A stretch of DNA of 64,000 bases from Chitinophagales bacterium 65-1. GTDB taxonomy: Bacteria > Bacteroidota > Bacteroidia > Chitinophagales > Chitinophagaceae. Location: contig MWYX01000059.1 of NCBI GenBank assembly GCA_002050465.1, forward strand, positions 1 to 64,000, given 5' to 3'. The first letter of the stretch is position 1. Each line of letters starts with the position of its first letter. Shown piece after piece: positions 48,758-57,191 of the stretch. Under the pieces are notes generated by a model, which worked only from the letters and a program-made list of their open reading frames with translations, did no database searches and was not told where the DNA came from. The position numbers and the translations under genes were made by a program.

Positions 48758-50287
48758 ATGGGTGATAAAATATTAATTCTTGATTTTGGCTCTCAATATA
48801 CCCAGTTAATTGCACGTTCCGTGAGGGAAGCAAATGTGTATTGCGAAATTATTCCATTCAATAAAAAAATAGAATTTGATGGCTTGAAAGGTGTTATACT
48901 TTCCGGGTCTCCTTTTTCAGTTAATGACGACTTTGCACCTATTGCGGATATCAAAAAACTGTCAGGAAAATTGCCGGTATTGGGTATTTGTTATGGTGCA
49001 CAACTTACAGCCAAAGATTTTGGTGGTATAATAGAAAAAAGTGATAAAAGGGAGTATGGACGTGCTGTTTTAAAGGTTATACAAAAAGATACATTGCTAA
49101 AAGGCCTTCCTAAAACTTCAAACGTTTGGATGAGTCATTCCGATAGTATAAAAAAACTTCCGGATGGATTTGAAATATTAGGCACTACAGAAAGTATTCC
49201 GGTTGCTGCCTTTAAAAGCACAAACCCTGATCATACTATTTATGGCCTGCAATTTCATCCCGAAGTTTATCACTCTGCAGAAGGCAAAAAAATAATAAAG
49301 AATTTTTTAGTTGATATATGTGGCTGTAATCAGGATTGGACACCTGCACATTTTATTACCGATACAGTTGAAGCCTTAAAAAAACAGATCGGTAATAAAA
49401 AAGTAATAATGGCATTAAGTGGTGGTGTTGATTCTACGGTTGCTGCTTTCTTAATTCATAAGGCAATCGGCAAAAATCTTTTTGGAATTTTTGTTGATAA
49501 CGGACTTCTTAGAAAAGATGAATTTGAACAGGTTTTATCTACTTGCAAAAATTTGGGATTGAACATTAATGGTGTAGATGCCACGGATCATTTTTACGCC
49601 AAACTTGCCGGGAAAGTTTTGCCTGAAGAAAAAAGAAAGGCTATAGGAAAAAGTTTTATAGAAATATTTGATGAGGAAGCACATAAAATCACCGGAATTG
49701 ATTTTTTAGCACAGGGTACCATTTATCCTGATGTTATTGAATCAGTTTCAGTACATGGTCCATCGGTAACAATTAAATCACATCATAATGTTGGAGGATT
49801 ACCGGCTGCAATGAATTTGAAATTAATTGAGCCTTTGCGTTCGCTGTTTAAAGATGAGGTAAGAAAAGTTGGAAAAGAATTGGGTATTCCTGATGAAATA
49901 CTATCCCGGCATCCATTTCCGGGTCCGGGATTAGCGATTAGGATACTGGGAGAAGTAACGGAAGAAAAGGTACAATTGTTGCAACTGGCTGATGCCATAT
50001 ATACAAATGGTTTGCGAAAACATAATTTATATGCAACTGTATGGCAGGCAGGCACTATCTTATTGCCGGTAAAAAGTGTAGGTGTGATGGGTGATGAAAG
50101 AACATATGAATTTACTGTTGTATTAAGAGCAGTTACATCAGTGGATGGAATGACGGCAGACTGGGCACACCTTCCATATGATTTTCTTGCAGAAATATCG
50201 ACTGAAATAATAAATAATGTAAAAGGGATAAACCGGGTGGTATATGATATCAGCAGCAAGCCACCTGCCACTATTGAATGGGAATAA
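48758..50287 (+). CDS. guaA: GMP synthase (glutamine-hydrolysing)
   Basis: [52 protein letters not shown]; start moved from 48701 (TTG) to the ATG at 48758. Confidence 0.97.
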   Translation: MGDKILILDFGSQYTQLIARSVREANVYCEIIPFNKKIEFDGLKGVILSGSPFSVNDDFAPIADIKKLSGKLPVLGICYGAQLTAKDFGGIIEKSDKREYGRAVLKVIQKDTLLKGLPKTSNVWMSHSDSIKKLPDGFEILGTTESIPVAAFKSTNPDHTIYGLQFHPEVYHSAEGKKIIKNFLVDICGCNQDWTPAHFITDTVEALKKQIGNKKVIMALSGGVDSTVAAFLIHKAIGKNLFGIFVDNGLLRKDEFEQVLSTCKNLGLNINGVDATDHFYAKLAGKVLPEEKRKAIGKSFIEIFDEEAHKITGIDFLAQGTIYPDVIESVSVHGPSVTIKSHHNVGGLPAAMNLKLIEPLRSLFKDEVRKVGKELGIPDEILSRHPFPGPGLAIRILGEVTEEKVQLLQLADAIYTNGLRKHNLYATVWQAGTILLPVKSVGVMGDERTYEFTVVLRAVTSVDGMTADWAHLPYDFLAEISTEIINNVKGINRVVYDISSKPPATIEWE

Positions 50288-50318
50288 AAATTTTAAATCA
50301 TCGATTAAGAAAGCTACT

Positions 50319-51506
50319 ATGAAGAAAACAATTTTAGGCTTTTTTGTGTTGGTATTTTTTACAGGTAACAAATATCTATTTGCGCAGGAAAATTATAACA
50401 CACAAAAAGTATATAAAGTTGGCGTTTTTGCCCCATTATACCTTGATTCCGTATTTACTAATTACCAGCTTCGTTCAGATAAAACCATTCCCAAATTTAT
50501 TATGCCTGCGGTAGATTTTGTACAGGGTGCAGAAATTGCATTGGATACATTATCTCTCTTTAATCAACGGGTAGAAGCATTTATTTATGATACCAAGTCT
50601 TTTACTCAGCCTCTGCCATGGCTTATACAAAATAAGCTATTAGACAGCTTTGATTTAATAATAGGCTGTGTAAAAGATACAGATTTTAAAGTGCTGGCTG
50701 ATTTTTCTGCCAAAAAAAATATTCCTTTTATATCTGCAACCTACCCAAATGATGGCGGTGTATCAGGTAATCCCAACCTTATAATAATAAATTCAACATT
50801 AAAGGCGCACTGTGAGGGCATATATAGTTATATTTTACAAAATCATGGTACGGATAAAATTATTCTTTTAAAAAAACCCGGAGTGCAGGAAGATAAAATA
50901 GCATCTTATTTTAAAACACAGAATGAGCAGGAAGGCAAGCCATTATTAAATATTCAAACCATACATGTAGATAGTACTATATCCTCTTATTTTTTGAAAT
51001 CAAGATTAGATAGTACAAAGCGTACTGTAATTATAGCTGCAAGCTTAGATGAAAGTTTTGCAAAAACAGTAGCAAATGCCTGCTTTGCAATTAGAAAAAG
51101 TTATCCTCTTATTTTAATCGGAATGCCGAACTGGGATGGATTTAAAATATTTACAGCTAAAAATGCTTACAAAGATTTTCCGGTGCACTTCACAACACCT
51201 TATTACAATTCAAAAAGCAATTGGTTCAATACTACGCTAACAAATGAGTATTTGAGAAGATATAAAACAAAACCCTCAGATATGGCCTATAGAGGCTTCG
51301 AAACAATTTATATGTTCACAAAGCTTTTATTAAGATACCCGGGGAATATTTTATCTCATTTAAATGATAAATCGCAAACTATTTTTAATGAACACAATTT
51401 CAGGCCGGTATTTTTAAAGAAAGGGGCTTTACAGCCGGATTATTTTGAAAATAAGCATTTATATATTATGCGTATTTTAAATGGGGCTGTATCACGTGAA
51501 TGGTAA
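50319..51506 (+). CDS. Secreted protein with periplasmic-binding-protein type I-like fold
   Basis: Signal peptide after ATG at 50319; VGVFAPLYLDS, DFVQGAEIALDTL, IGCVKDTDFKVLADFSAKKNIPFISATYPND. Confidence 0.7.
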   Translation: MKKTILGFFVLVFFTGNKYLFAQENYNTQKVYKVGVFAPLYLDSVFTNYQLRSDKTIPKFIMPAVDFVQGAEIALDTLSLFNQRVEAFIYDTKSFTQPLPWLIQNKLLDSFDLIIGCVKDTDFKVLADFSAKKNIPFISATYPNDGGVSGNPNLIIINSTLKAHCEGIYSYILQNHGTDKIILLKKPGVQEDKIASYFKTQNEQEGKPLLNIQTIHVDSTISSYFLKSRLDSTKRTVIIAASLDESFAKTVANACFAIRKSYPLILIGMPNWDGFKIFTAKNAYKDFPVHFTTPYYNSKSNWFNTTLTNEYLRRYKTKPSDMAYRGFETIYMFTKLLLRYPGNILSHLNDKSQTIFNEHNFRPVFLKKGALQPDYFENKHLYIMRILNGAVSREW

Positions 51507-51617
51507 GGGCATCTACTTAGCCTGAATGCCGGCAAACAGAAATTCCCGGCCTCTTTGTGAAGGCAAATCCAAAGCTTTTTACTATAACTTACAGCACGCT
51601 TGTAACTTAGAAATTTA

Positions 51618-52673
51618 TTGCAGATGAATCTTATAAGTTTTACAGATAAAGGGCTTTGTTGTTCTCAGGGTAATTTTTATATTGACCCCTGGAAACCGGT
51701 GGACAGTGCTGTAATAACTCACGCCCACAGCGATCATGCATATTTTGGCCATAAAAAATATCTGTGCCATCATTATACAAAACCTTTATTGCAATTACGC
51801 CTGGGTGATAACAACTATGAAAGTATTGAATGGGGAGAAACAATAAATATTAATGGGGTAAAAATTTCTTTATATCCGGCCGGACATATTATAGGATCAT
51901 CACAAGTAAGATTAGAATATAATGGAGAAGTTTGGGTTGTAAGCGGTGATTATAAAAATGAAGATGATGGATTGAGCGGAAGGTTTGAACCATTAAAATG
52001 CAATACGTTTATTACTGAATCAACATTTGGCTTACCTATTTATAAATGGAAACCTCAGCAGGAAATTTTTGAGGGTATTATCAATTGGATCAACAGGAAC
52101 AAGGAAAATGGAAAAACAAGTGTACTGCTGGCATACAGCCTTGGTAAGGCCCAACGTGTGTTACAATATATAAAAGAAACCACGCAGGATATTTATGTGC
52201 ATGGCGCCATATGGAATACACATGAAACCTTATTAAATGCCGGATGGAAATTACCAGTTGTAAAAAGAATAACCCCGGATACTCCAAAGGAAGCGTTGAA
52301 GGGAACGGTTGTAATTGCCCCACCCAGTGCAGACTCATCCCCATGGATGAAAAAGTTTCAACCTTATTCAGTAGGTGTATGTAGCGGATGGATGCAGGTA
52401 AGAGGGAATGCAAGAAGAAGAAATGTGGATGCAGGCTTTGCATTAAGTGATCATGCAGACTGGAAAGGCTTACTTGAAAGTATAAAAGCAACTGAAGCTG
52501 AAAGGGTTTTTGTAACACATGGATTTCAATCAGCCTTCAGTAGGTATTTGAATGAAGAAGGAATTGCCATTGCAGCAGAAGTTAAAACAGAATATGGTAA
52601 TGAGGATGAAGAAGCCCCACCTATCCTCCCCCAAAGGGAGGAACAAAATGAAGAGCGCTTAGACTTGCAATAA
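51618..52673 (+). CDS. Ligase-associated MBL-fold DNA exonuclease (Exo)
   Basis: HAHSDHAYFG, AGHIIGSSQVRLEYNGEVWVVSGDYK, ALSDHADWKGLL, VFVTHG; directly upstream of an ATP-dependent ligase. Confidence 0.92.
   Translation: MQMNLISFTDKGLCCSQGNFYIDPWKPVDSAVITHAHSDHAYFGHKKYLCHHYTKPLLQLRLGDNNYESIEWGETININGVKISLYPAGHIIGSSQVRLEYNGEVWVVSGDYKNEDDGLSGRFEPLKCNTFITESTFGLPIYKWKPQQEIFEGIINWINRNKENGKTSVLLAYSLGKAQRVLQYIKETTQDIYVHGAIWNTHETLLNAGWKLPVVKRITPDTPKEALKGTVVIAPPSADSSPWMKKFQPYSVGVCSGWMQVRGNARRRNVDAGFALSDHADWKGLLESIKATEAERVFVTHGFQSAFSRYLNEEGIAIAAEVKTEYGNEDEEAPPILPQREEQNEERLDLQ
52625..52641. repeat. GC-rich palindrome CCTCCC-CCAAA-GGGAGG in the Exo C-terminal codons
   Basis: 6-bp perfect inverted repeat in AT-rich context; encodes part of PPILPQREEQ. 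Confidence 0.5.
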
Positions 52674-52691
52674 GTTATTGAAACGAAGTTT

Positions 52692-54350
52692 ATGCAGATT
52701 GATAAGACTAATAATGAGTCAATTCAAACTCCTTCCCTGTGGGGGAAGGATGGGATGGGGCAATTTGCTGCATTAGTAACACAAATAAGTTCTTCTACAA
52801 AAACAAATGATAAGCTTGAATCACTGGCGGAATATTTTACTGTTGCAGATGATAAAGATAAAGTTTGGGTAATTGCAATTTTTTCCGGAAGAAGGCCCAG
52901 GCGAATAGTAAGTTCTACCTTACTTTCACAATGGTGTATAGAAATGGCTGGCATTCCATCCTGGTTATTTGTTGAAAGCTATAGTACTGTTGGCGATCTT
53001 GGTGAAACTATTGCTTTATTACTCCCTGATCCAATTATTAAAAGTGAAGGAAAAAGTCTCTCTTTCTATTTAGAAAAATTTATTGAAATAGAAAAAGAAA
53101 ATGAGTATGTTAAAAAACAATTTATTCTTGATAGCTGGAATAAAATGACCCAGGCTGAAAGATTTGTTTTTAATAAACTTATTACAGGTAGTTTTAGAAT
53201 AGGTGTTTCACAAAGTTTAATGGTAAACGCCTTATCAAAAATTGTTGACCTGTCATCATCTGTTATTGCACACCGTATAAGCGGTAATTGGGATCCTTCA
53301 ACAACAACTTTTTCTAACCTGTTAAGTACTGAAGTTACTGATATAGATCACTCTAAGCCTTACCCCTTCTACCTTGCTTATGCTTTGGAAGATGAACCAT
53401 CTGCTTTAGGAAATCCTGAAGAATGGCAGGCAGAATGGAAATGGGATGGTATCCGCGGACAAATGATAAAAAGGAATAATGAATTATTTGTATGGAGCCG
53501 TGGTGAAGAATTAATGACAGATAAATTTCCTGAGTATTTTATTTTAAAAGATCTACTTCCTGATGGGATTGTTTTAGATGGAGAAATTATTCCTGCAGAA
53601 AATGGAAAGCCTATGCCTTTTGCTGTTTTACAAACCAGAATCGGCAGAAAAAATATTACAAAGAAACAATTAATAGAAGCCCCGATCTGTTTTTTTGTTT
53701 ATGACCTTCTTGAATTTAATTACGAAGACTGGAGAAATAAACCTTTAGCCGAAAGAAGAAATAAACTGGAAGAAATATTGCAAATTATAAATAACAATGC
53801 AATACGGTTATCTTCTGTAATTAATTTTACCAATTGGAATGATTTGGCAGAGCTAAGAAAAAGCTCGAGGGAAATGAACAGTGAAGGGATAATGTTGAAG
53901 AGAAAAAATTCAATTTATCAGGTTGGCAGAAAAAGAGGCGATTGGTGGAAATGGAAAATTGATGCACTAACAATTGATTGTGTAATGATCTATGCCCAAA
54001 AAGGCAGTGGCCGAAGAAGTAATTTATATACTGATTATACATTTGCTGTTAGGGATGGTGATAAGCTTATTGCCTTTACAAAAGCTTATTCAGGATTAAC
54101 AGATAAAGAATTTGCGCAGGTTGATAATTTTGTCAAACGAAATTCGATTGAAAAATTCGGCCCTGTTAGAACTGTAAAGCCGGAGCTTGTATTTGAGATT
54201 GCCTTTGAAGGAATTGCTGCAAGTAATCGCCATAAAAGTGGTGTGGCTTTGCGTTTCCCCAGGATGAGCAGGTGGAGAAAAGATAAAAAGGTGGACGAGA
54301 TAAATACACTTGAAGATTTAAAAGCGATGCTGAAAATGTATGGTAAATAA
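52692..54350 (+). CDS. ATP-dependent DNA ligase, ligase-associated cluster (Lig)
   Basis: Adenylation motif EWKWDGIRGQ, DGEI, NSEGIMLKRKNS, KRGDWWKWK; alternative start ATG 52755 (MGQFAALV). Confidence 0.94.
   Translation: MQIDKTNNESIQTPSLWGKDGMGQFAALVTQISSSTKTNDKLESLAEYFTVADDKDKVWVIAIFSGRRPRRIVSSTLLSQWCIEMAGIPSWLFVESYSTVGDLGETIALLLPDPIIKSEGKSLSFYLEKFIEIEKENEYVKKQFILDSWNKMTQAERFVFNKLITGSFRIGVSQSLMVNALSKIVDLSSSVIAHRISGNWDPSTTTFSNLLSTEVTDIDHSKPYPFYLAYALEDEPSALGNPEEWQAEWKWDGIRGQMIKRNNELFVWSRGEELMTDKFPEYFILKDLLPDGIVLDGEIIPAENGKPMPFAVLQTRIGRKNITKKQLIEAPICFFVYDLLEFNYEDWRNKPLAERRNKLEEILQIINNNAIRLSSVINFTNWNDLAELRKSSREMNSEGIMLKRKNSIYQVGRKRGDWWKWKIDALTIDCVMIYAQKGSGRRSNLYTDYTFAVRDGDKLIAFTKAYSGLTDKEFAQVDNFVKRNSIEKFGPVRTVKPELVFEIAFEGIAASNRHKSGVALRFPRMSRWRKDKKVDEINTLEDLKAMLKMYGK
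52728..52760. repeat. GC-rich element ACTCCTTCCCTGTGGGGGAAGGATGGGATGGGG at the lig 5' end
   Basis: CCTTCCC-n5-GGGAAGG inverted repeat plus GGGATGGGG tail containing an in-frame ATG. Confidence 0.65.
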
Positions 54351-54384
54351 TCAGGATAATTAATAATATTATTTCAGCAAATTA

Positions 54385-55116
54385 TTATTTTCCCCCATTA
54401 GCTTTAAGATCAGCTATACAATTTGCGTCTAACGAAGGTATGGAATTAGCCGTTGTACCTGTTTCAATGGAATAATACATCAGGCATTTGTTATTAGTAC
54501 AATGAGCACCATTAGCTGCATCAATATGATTGGTTTGCATGGATGAACCCTGGTTTACCAAACCCATTAAATGCCCTAACTCATGTTGAAGAATTGTACT
54601 CATTAATGCTGTTCTGGTAACCTGTCCTGCACCACCGGATTTATCATTTATTGCTTTTCCAAAGATGCATATCGAAGTGTTCCAGTATGAAGTACCTATT
54701 GAAGCAGGACTTGAAGAATAATATCCATCAGTTACTAATACATGCACAGCAATACTGTTATTACCCGTATAAATAGTGCGTTTCTTTTTTTCTATGCTTA
54801 CAATTTCACTTAATGCCAAAGCAGACTTACCACTGGCTTCAATTTGCTGCTGATTTACATTTATTCCTCCCGGCTTATTAATATGTTGCTTTAAAAAATT
54901 AACCATATTATTAATACTGGAGGTGTCAATTGCATATCCGGGCATATAGTGAATTTCAATTTGTAATTCGGAATACGGATCGGTAGAGAGCAGACTATGT
55001 GCTGATGAGCCCAGCGTTTTATAATCCCTGTTACCTAAAGCATCTTCTTTTTTACAGGCGTTGGAAAATACTATAGTAAATAACAGGAAATAAAGAAAAT
55101 ATCTTTTTTTATACAT
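54385..55116 (-). CDS. Putative zinc metalloprotease lipoprotein (metzincin-like)
   Basis: Lipobox SNAC; HELGHLMGL ... HCTNNKCLMYYS (HExxHxxG plus HCx4CxM). Confidence 0.75.
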   Translation of the reverse strand: MYKKRYFLYFLLFTIVFSNACKKEDALGNRDYKTLGSSAHSLLSTDPYSELQIEIHYMPGYAIDTSSINNMVNFLKQHINKPGGINVNQQQIEASGKSALALSEIVSIEKKKRTIYTGNNSIAVHVLVTDGYYSSSPASIGTSYWNTSICIFGKAINDKSGGAGQVTRTALMSTILQHELGHLMGLVNQGSSMQTNHIDAANGAHCTNNKCLMYYSIETGTTANSIPSLDANCIADLKANGGK

Positions 55117-55159
55117 GTTTTACAATATCCTGCAAAAATAGTTTGATAATGTATAAAAT

Positions 55160-55190
55160 AAAAAAACCGGGTCAGTTTAGAGACCCGGTA
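55160..55190 (-). terminator. Intrinsic terminator after the 55.2-kb gene
   Basis: Minus strand ACCGGGTCTC-n-GACCCGGTTTTTT. Confidence 0.8.
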
Positions 55191-55209
55191 TAAATAATTA
55201 ATTACTAAT

Positions 55210-55902
55210 TTACTCAGCGCAATGATGGGTATTAATCCAAGTACTAATAACATCAGCTGCATTTTTTGCATTACCGCAATTGGCTATGCTACCATTAGAT
55301 TGATTTGGTAAAAAAGTATCAGTTAATTTAGATTGAGTTGAAAGCCAACATTCAATTGTAGCAACAGCAGTAGTAAGAGAAACATCTGCTGCAATATCAA
55401 CACCACTCAGCAAAATTGCAGAAAGCTGCGTAAATGCTTTTTTAGAATCTTCTATACCACCTTTGTTAGAAGAATTCCATATTGCAAGTCCTTCTGCATT
55501 GGTATATGTCTTTCCGCCGATCGTTACGGTTTTTAAGCCAAGAGAAGGATCTGTTGCATCTACATACCATGGATGAATGCCATTACGATGATTTACGTTA
55601 TTTGCAAACCAATAACCCTGTGAAAAAGAGCAATCTTCTTCCTCTATCTTACAACCAATGCCTGCGTTTGGGTAAGTGGCAGCGCAGCAACCTGTGTTTG
55701 TGCCAGATTTAAACAATACATTAAGATCAGCAGTACCCCAATTACCATTCAATACCATTCTGTATTGCGTTGGAGTTCTGCCTTTAGTGCCATAATCAAA
55801 TTTGAAAACATTCTCTAAACTACATCCACCTTTGGTTAAACTTGGATCAGGTTCCGTATCAAGATTTGTGATATTAACCCATTCTGTACCATTAAATTTT
55901 AG
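55210..55902 (-). pseudogene. 5'-truncated secreted hypothetical gene
   Basis: Open frame 55902-55210 (LKFNGTEWVNITNLDTEPDPSLTKGGCSLENVFKFDYG...CSFSQGYWF...) lacks a start and signal peptide; an in-frame TAG at 55905-55903 separates it from a 37-codon upstream frame. Confidence 0.5.
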
Positions 55903-56049
55903 CTACCTCTGGGCGTGTTCAAAGCCATTGAGTGAAAAGGAACTTTCATTTGGTGGATTTTGTAAAACCTCAACAGAATTTTTTTCTGGAAGGTGGTTTG
56001 CGTTGTTTTGTTGCATACATTTGCTTTTTAATTGTGAGACAATATTTGC

Positions 56050-56079
56050 AACCCTTCATTTACGGTGAAGGGTTTTTTT
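56050..56079 (+). terminator. Plus-strand intrinsic terminator with no plus-strand gene upstream
   Basis: AACCCTTCA-TTTACGG-TGAAGGGTTTTTTTA. Confidence 0.75.
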
Positions 56080-56428
56080 ATTTTATAATTACATCCCAAT
56101 ACATTTTTATTTCAAAATCAGTTGTGGTGCCTGTTAGCGTTTCCCTCATACAGCCGTATAATGGTTTTCTAAAATCAATTTGCCGAGGGCAACCGGATAT
56201 ATTTTCTACCTTAAAATCAAATGATATATCCTGCTTACCATATTGCTTTGCAGGTACAATATGTTTTGCTGTTAACCAGTAAACTTTATCATTGCTGTAA
56301 AAAACATCATAGAATAATGTTTTAGAAGTTGGATTGATAGATACAGAAGCTGTAAAGAGGTTTGGTTTTTCTATGTGCTCTTTTGAACAAGCTGTTAAGA
56401 ATAATAATATGGTAAATAATTTTCTCAT
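56078..56428 (-). CDS. Small hypothetical lipoprotein
   Basis: MRKLFTILLFLTAC signal peptide and lipobox. Confidence 0.65.
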   Translation of the reverse strand: MRKLFTILLFLTACSKEHIEKPNLFTASVSINPTSKTLFYDVFYSNDKVYWLTAKHIVPAKQYGKQDISFDFKVENISGCPRQIDFRKPLYGCMRETLTGTTTDFEIKMYWDVIIK

Positions 56429-56443
56429 TTGTTTTTGTTTTTA

Positions 56444-56476
56444 AAAAAAAGCCTCAGCGTAGAAACGCAAGGCTTT
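56444..56476 (-). terminator. Minus-strand intrinsic terminator for a transcript from the 56.5-57.1 kb block
   Basis: Minus strand AAGCCT-TGCG-TTTCTA-CGCTG-AGGCTTTTTTTT. Confidence 0.65.
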
Positions 56477-56674
56477 AACTTGATTTGACTTTACCCTCTT
56501 TAATAATCTTTGTTTACCTTTTATCTGTCCAGGGATTATATTCTATGCTGCGTTTACTCCTGCCATCCCTGTTGTTTTTAATTAAGTTTATAACAATATC
56601 ATGCACGCTCCTCATTAAAGGAGGTACTATTGGATAGTTTGAATAAGGAATACGGTATTTCTACTATTTATTAT

Positions 56675-56742
56675 GGTACTTATACCCTGTCAGGCCGCAA
56701 AGGAAATGTTATTTTTTAGTATCCTAATTAAAGTTACCCACA
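56675..56742 (-). promoter_or_regulatory. Repeat copy 1 of a ~68-bp promoter-like unit (minus orientation)
   Basis: GGTACTTATACC-n7-GCCGCAAAGGAAAT...AATTAAAGTTacCCACA; minus strand contains CCTTTGCGGCC. Confidence 0.5.
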
Positions 56743-56960
56743 TTTCACAAGAATGGTTTTTGACTTATAGATTCTATATTCTAATTTTTTGAATAGATGA
56801 ATCTTTTTAAAACTCTACAATTCCAGTTATAAATTAGTACAAACCATTCCCATATGGAATAAATTAGATTGTTGGTTTTTGTGATGAAGTTTCTTTTTTA
56901 GGGAAAATTCTTAGCAATCCGGAGGGTACAAGGAAAGATGGTATGAATACAATTTAAAAA

Positions 56961-57027
56961 GGTATTTATACCAATATGGGCGCAAAGGAAATCTATTTAT
57001 TTTAATTCTTAATAAAAGTTGTCCACA
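56961..57027 (-). promoter_or_regulatory. Repeat copy 2 of the ~68-bp promoter-like unit (minus orientation)
   Basis: GGTATTTATACC-n6-GGCGCAAAGGAAAT...AATAAAAGTTgtCCACA; minus strand contains CCTTTGCGCCC. Confidence 0.5.
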
Positions 57028-57191
57028 GAAACTTAATACCCAGTTACGCATTTCTTTGAACTAATTCGATAAGCCTTATTTTTATTGAAATAGTAAACCT
57101 AAGGCATTAAAAGCTGAACCTATAACATTTGTATCCTTTATCCTTCCTTAAATACAGATATTTAGGATAATCAGTTTTATAAAAAAATATC

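Noticed and set aside
49783-50271. 162-aa minus ORF inside guaA
   Set aside because: Antisense to highly conserved guaA coding sequence
52090-52518. 142-aa minus ORF inside the Exo gene
   Set aside because: Antisense shadow frame rich in Leu/Phe/His
55802-56282. Plus ORFs 55802..56068 and 55932..56282 as real proteins
   Set aside because: They cross a strong plus-strand terminator or oppose other frames; more likely reflect a repeat segment or RNA than proteins
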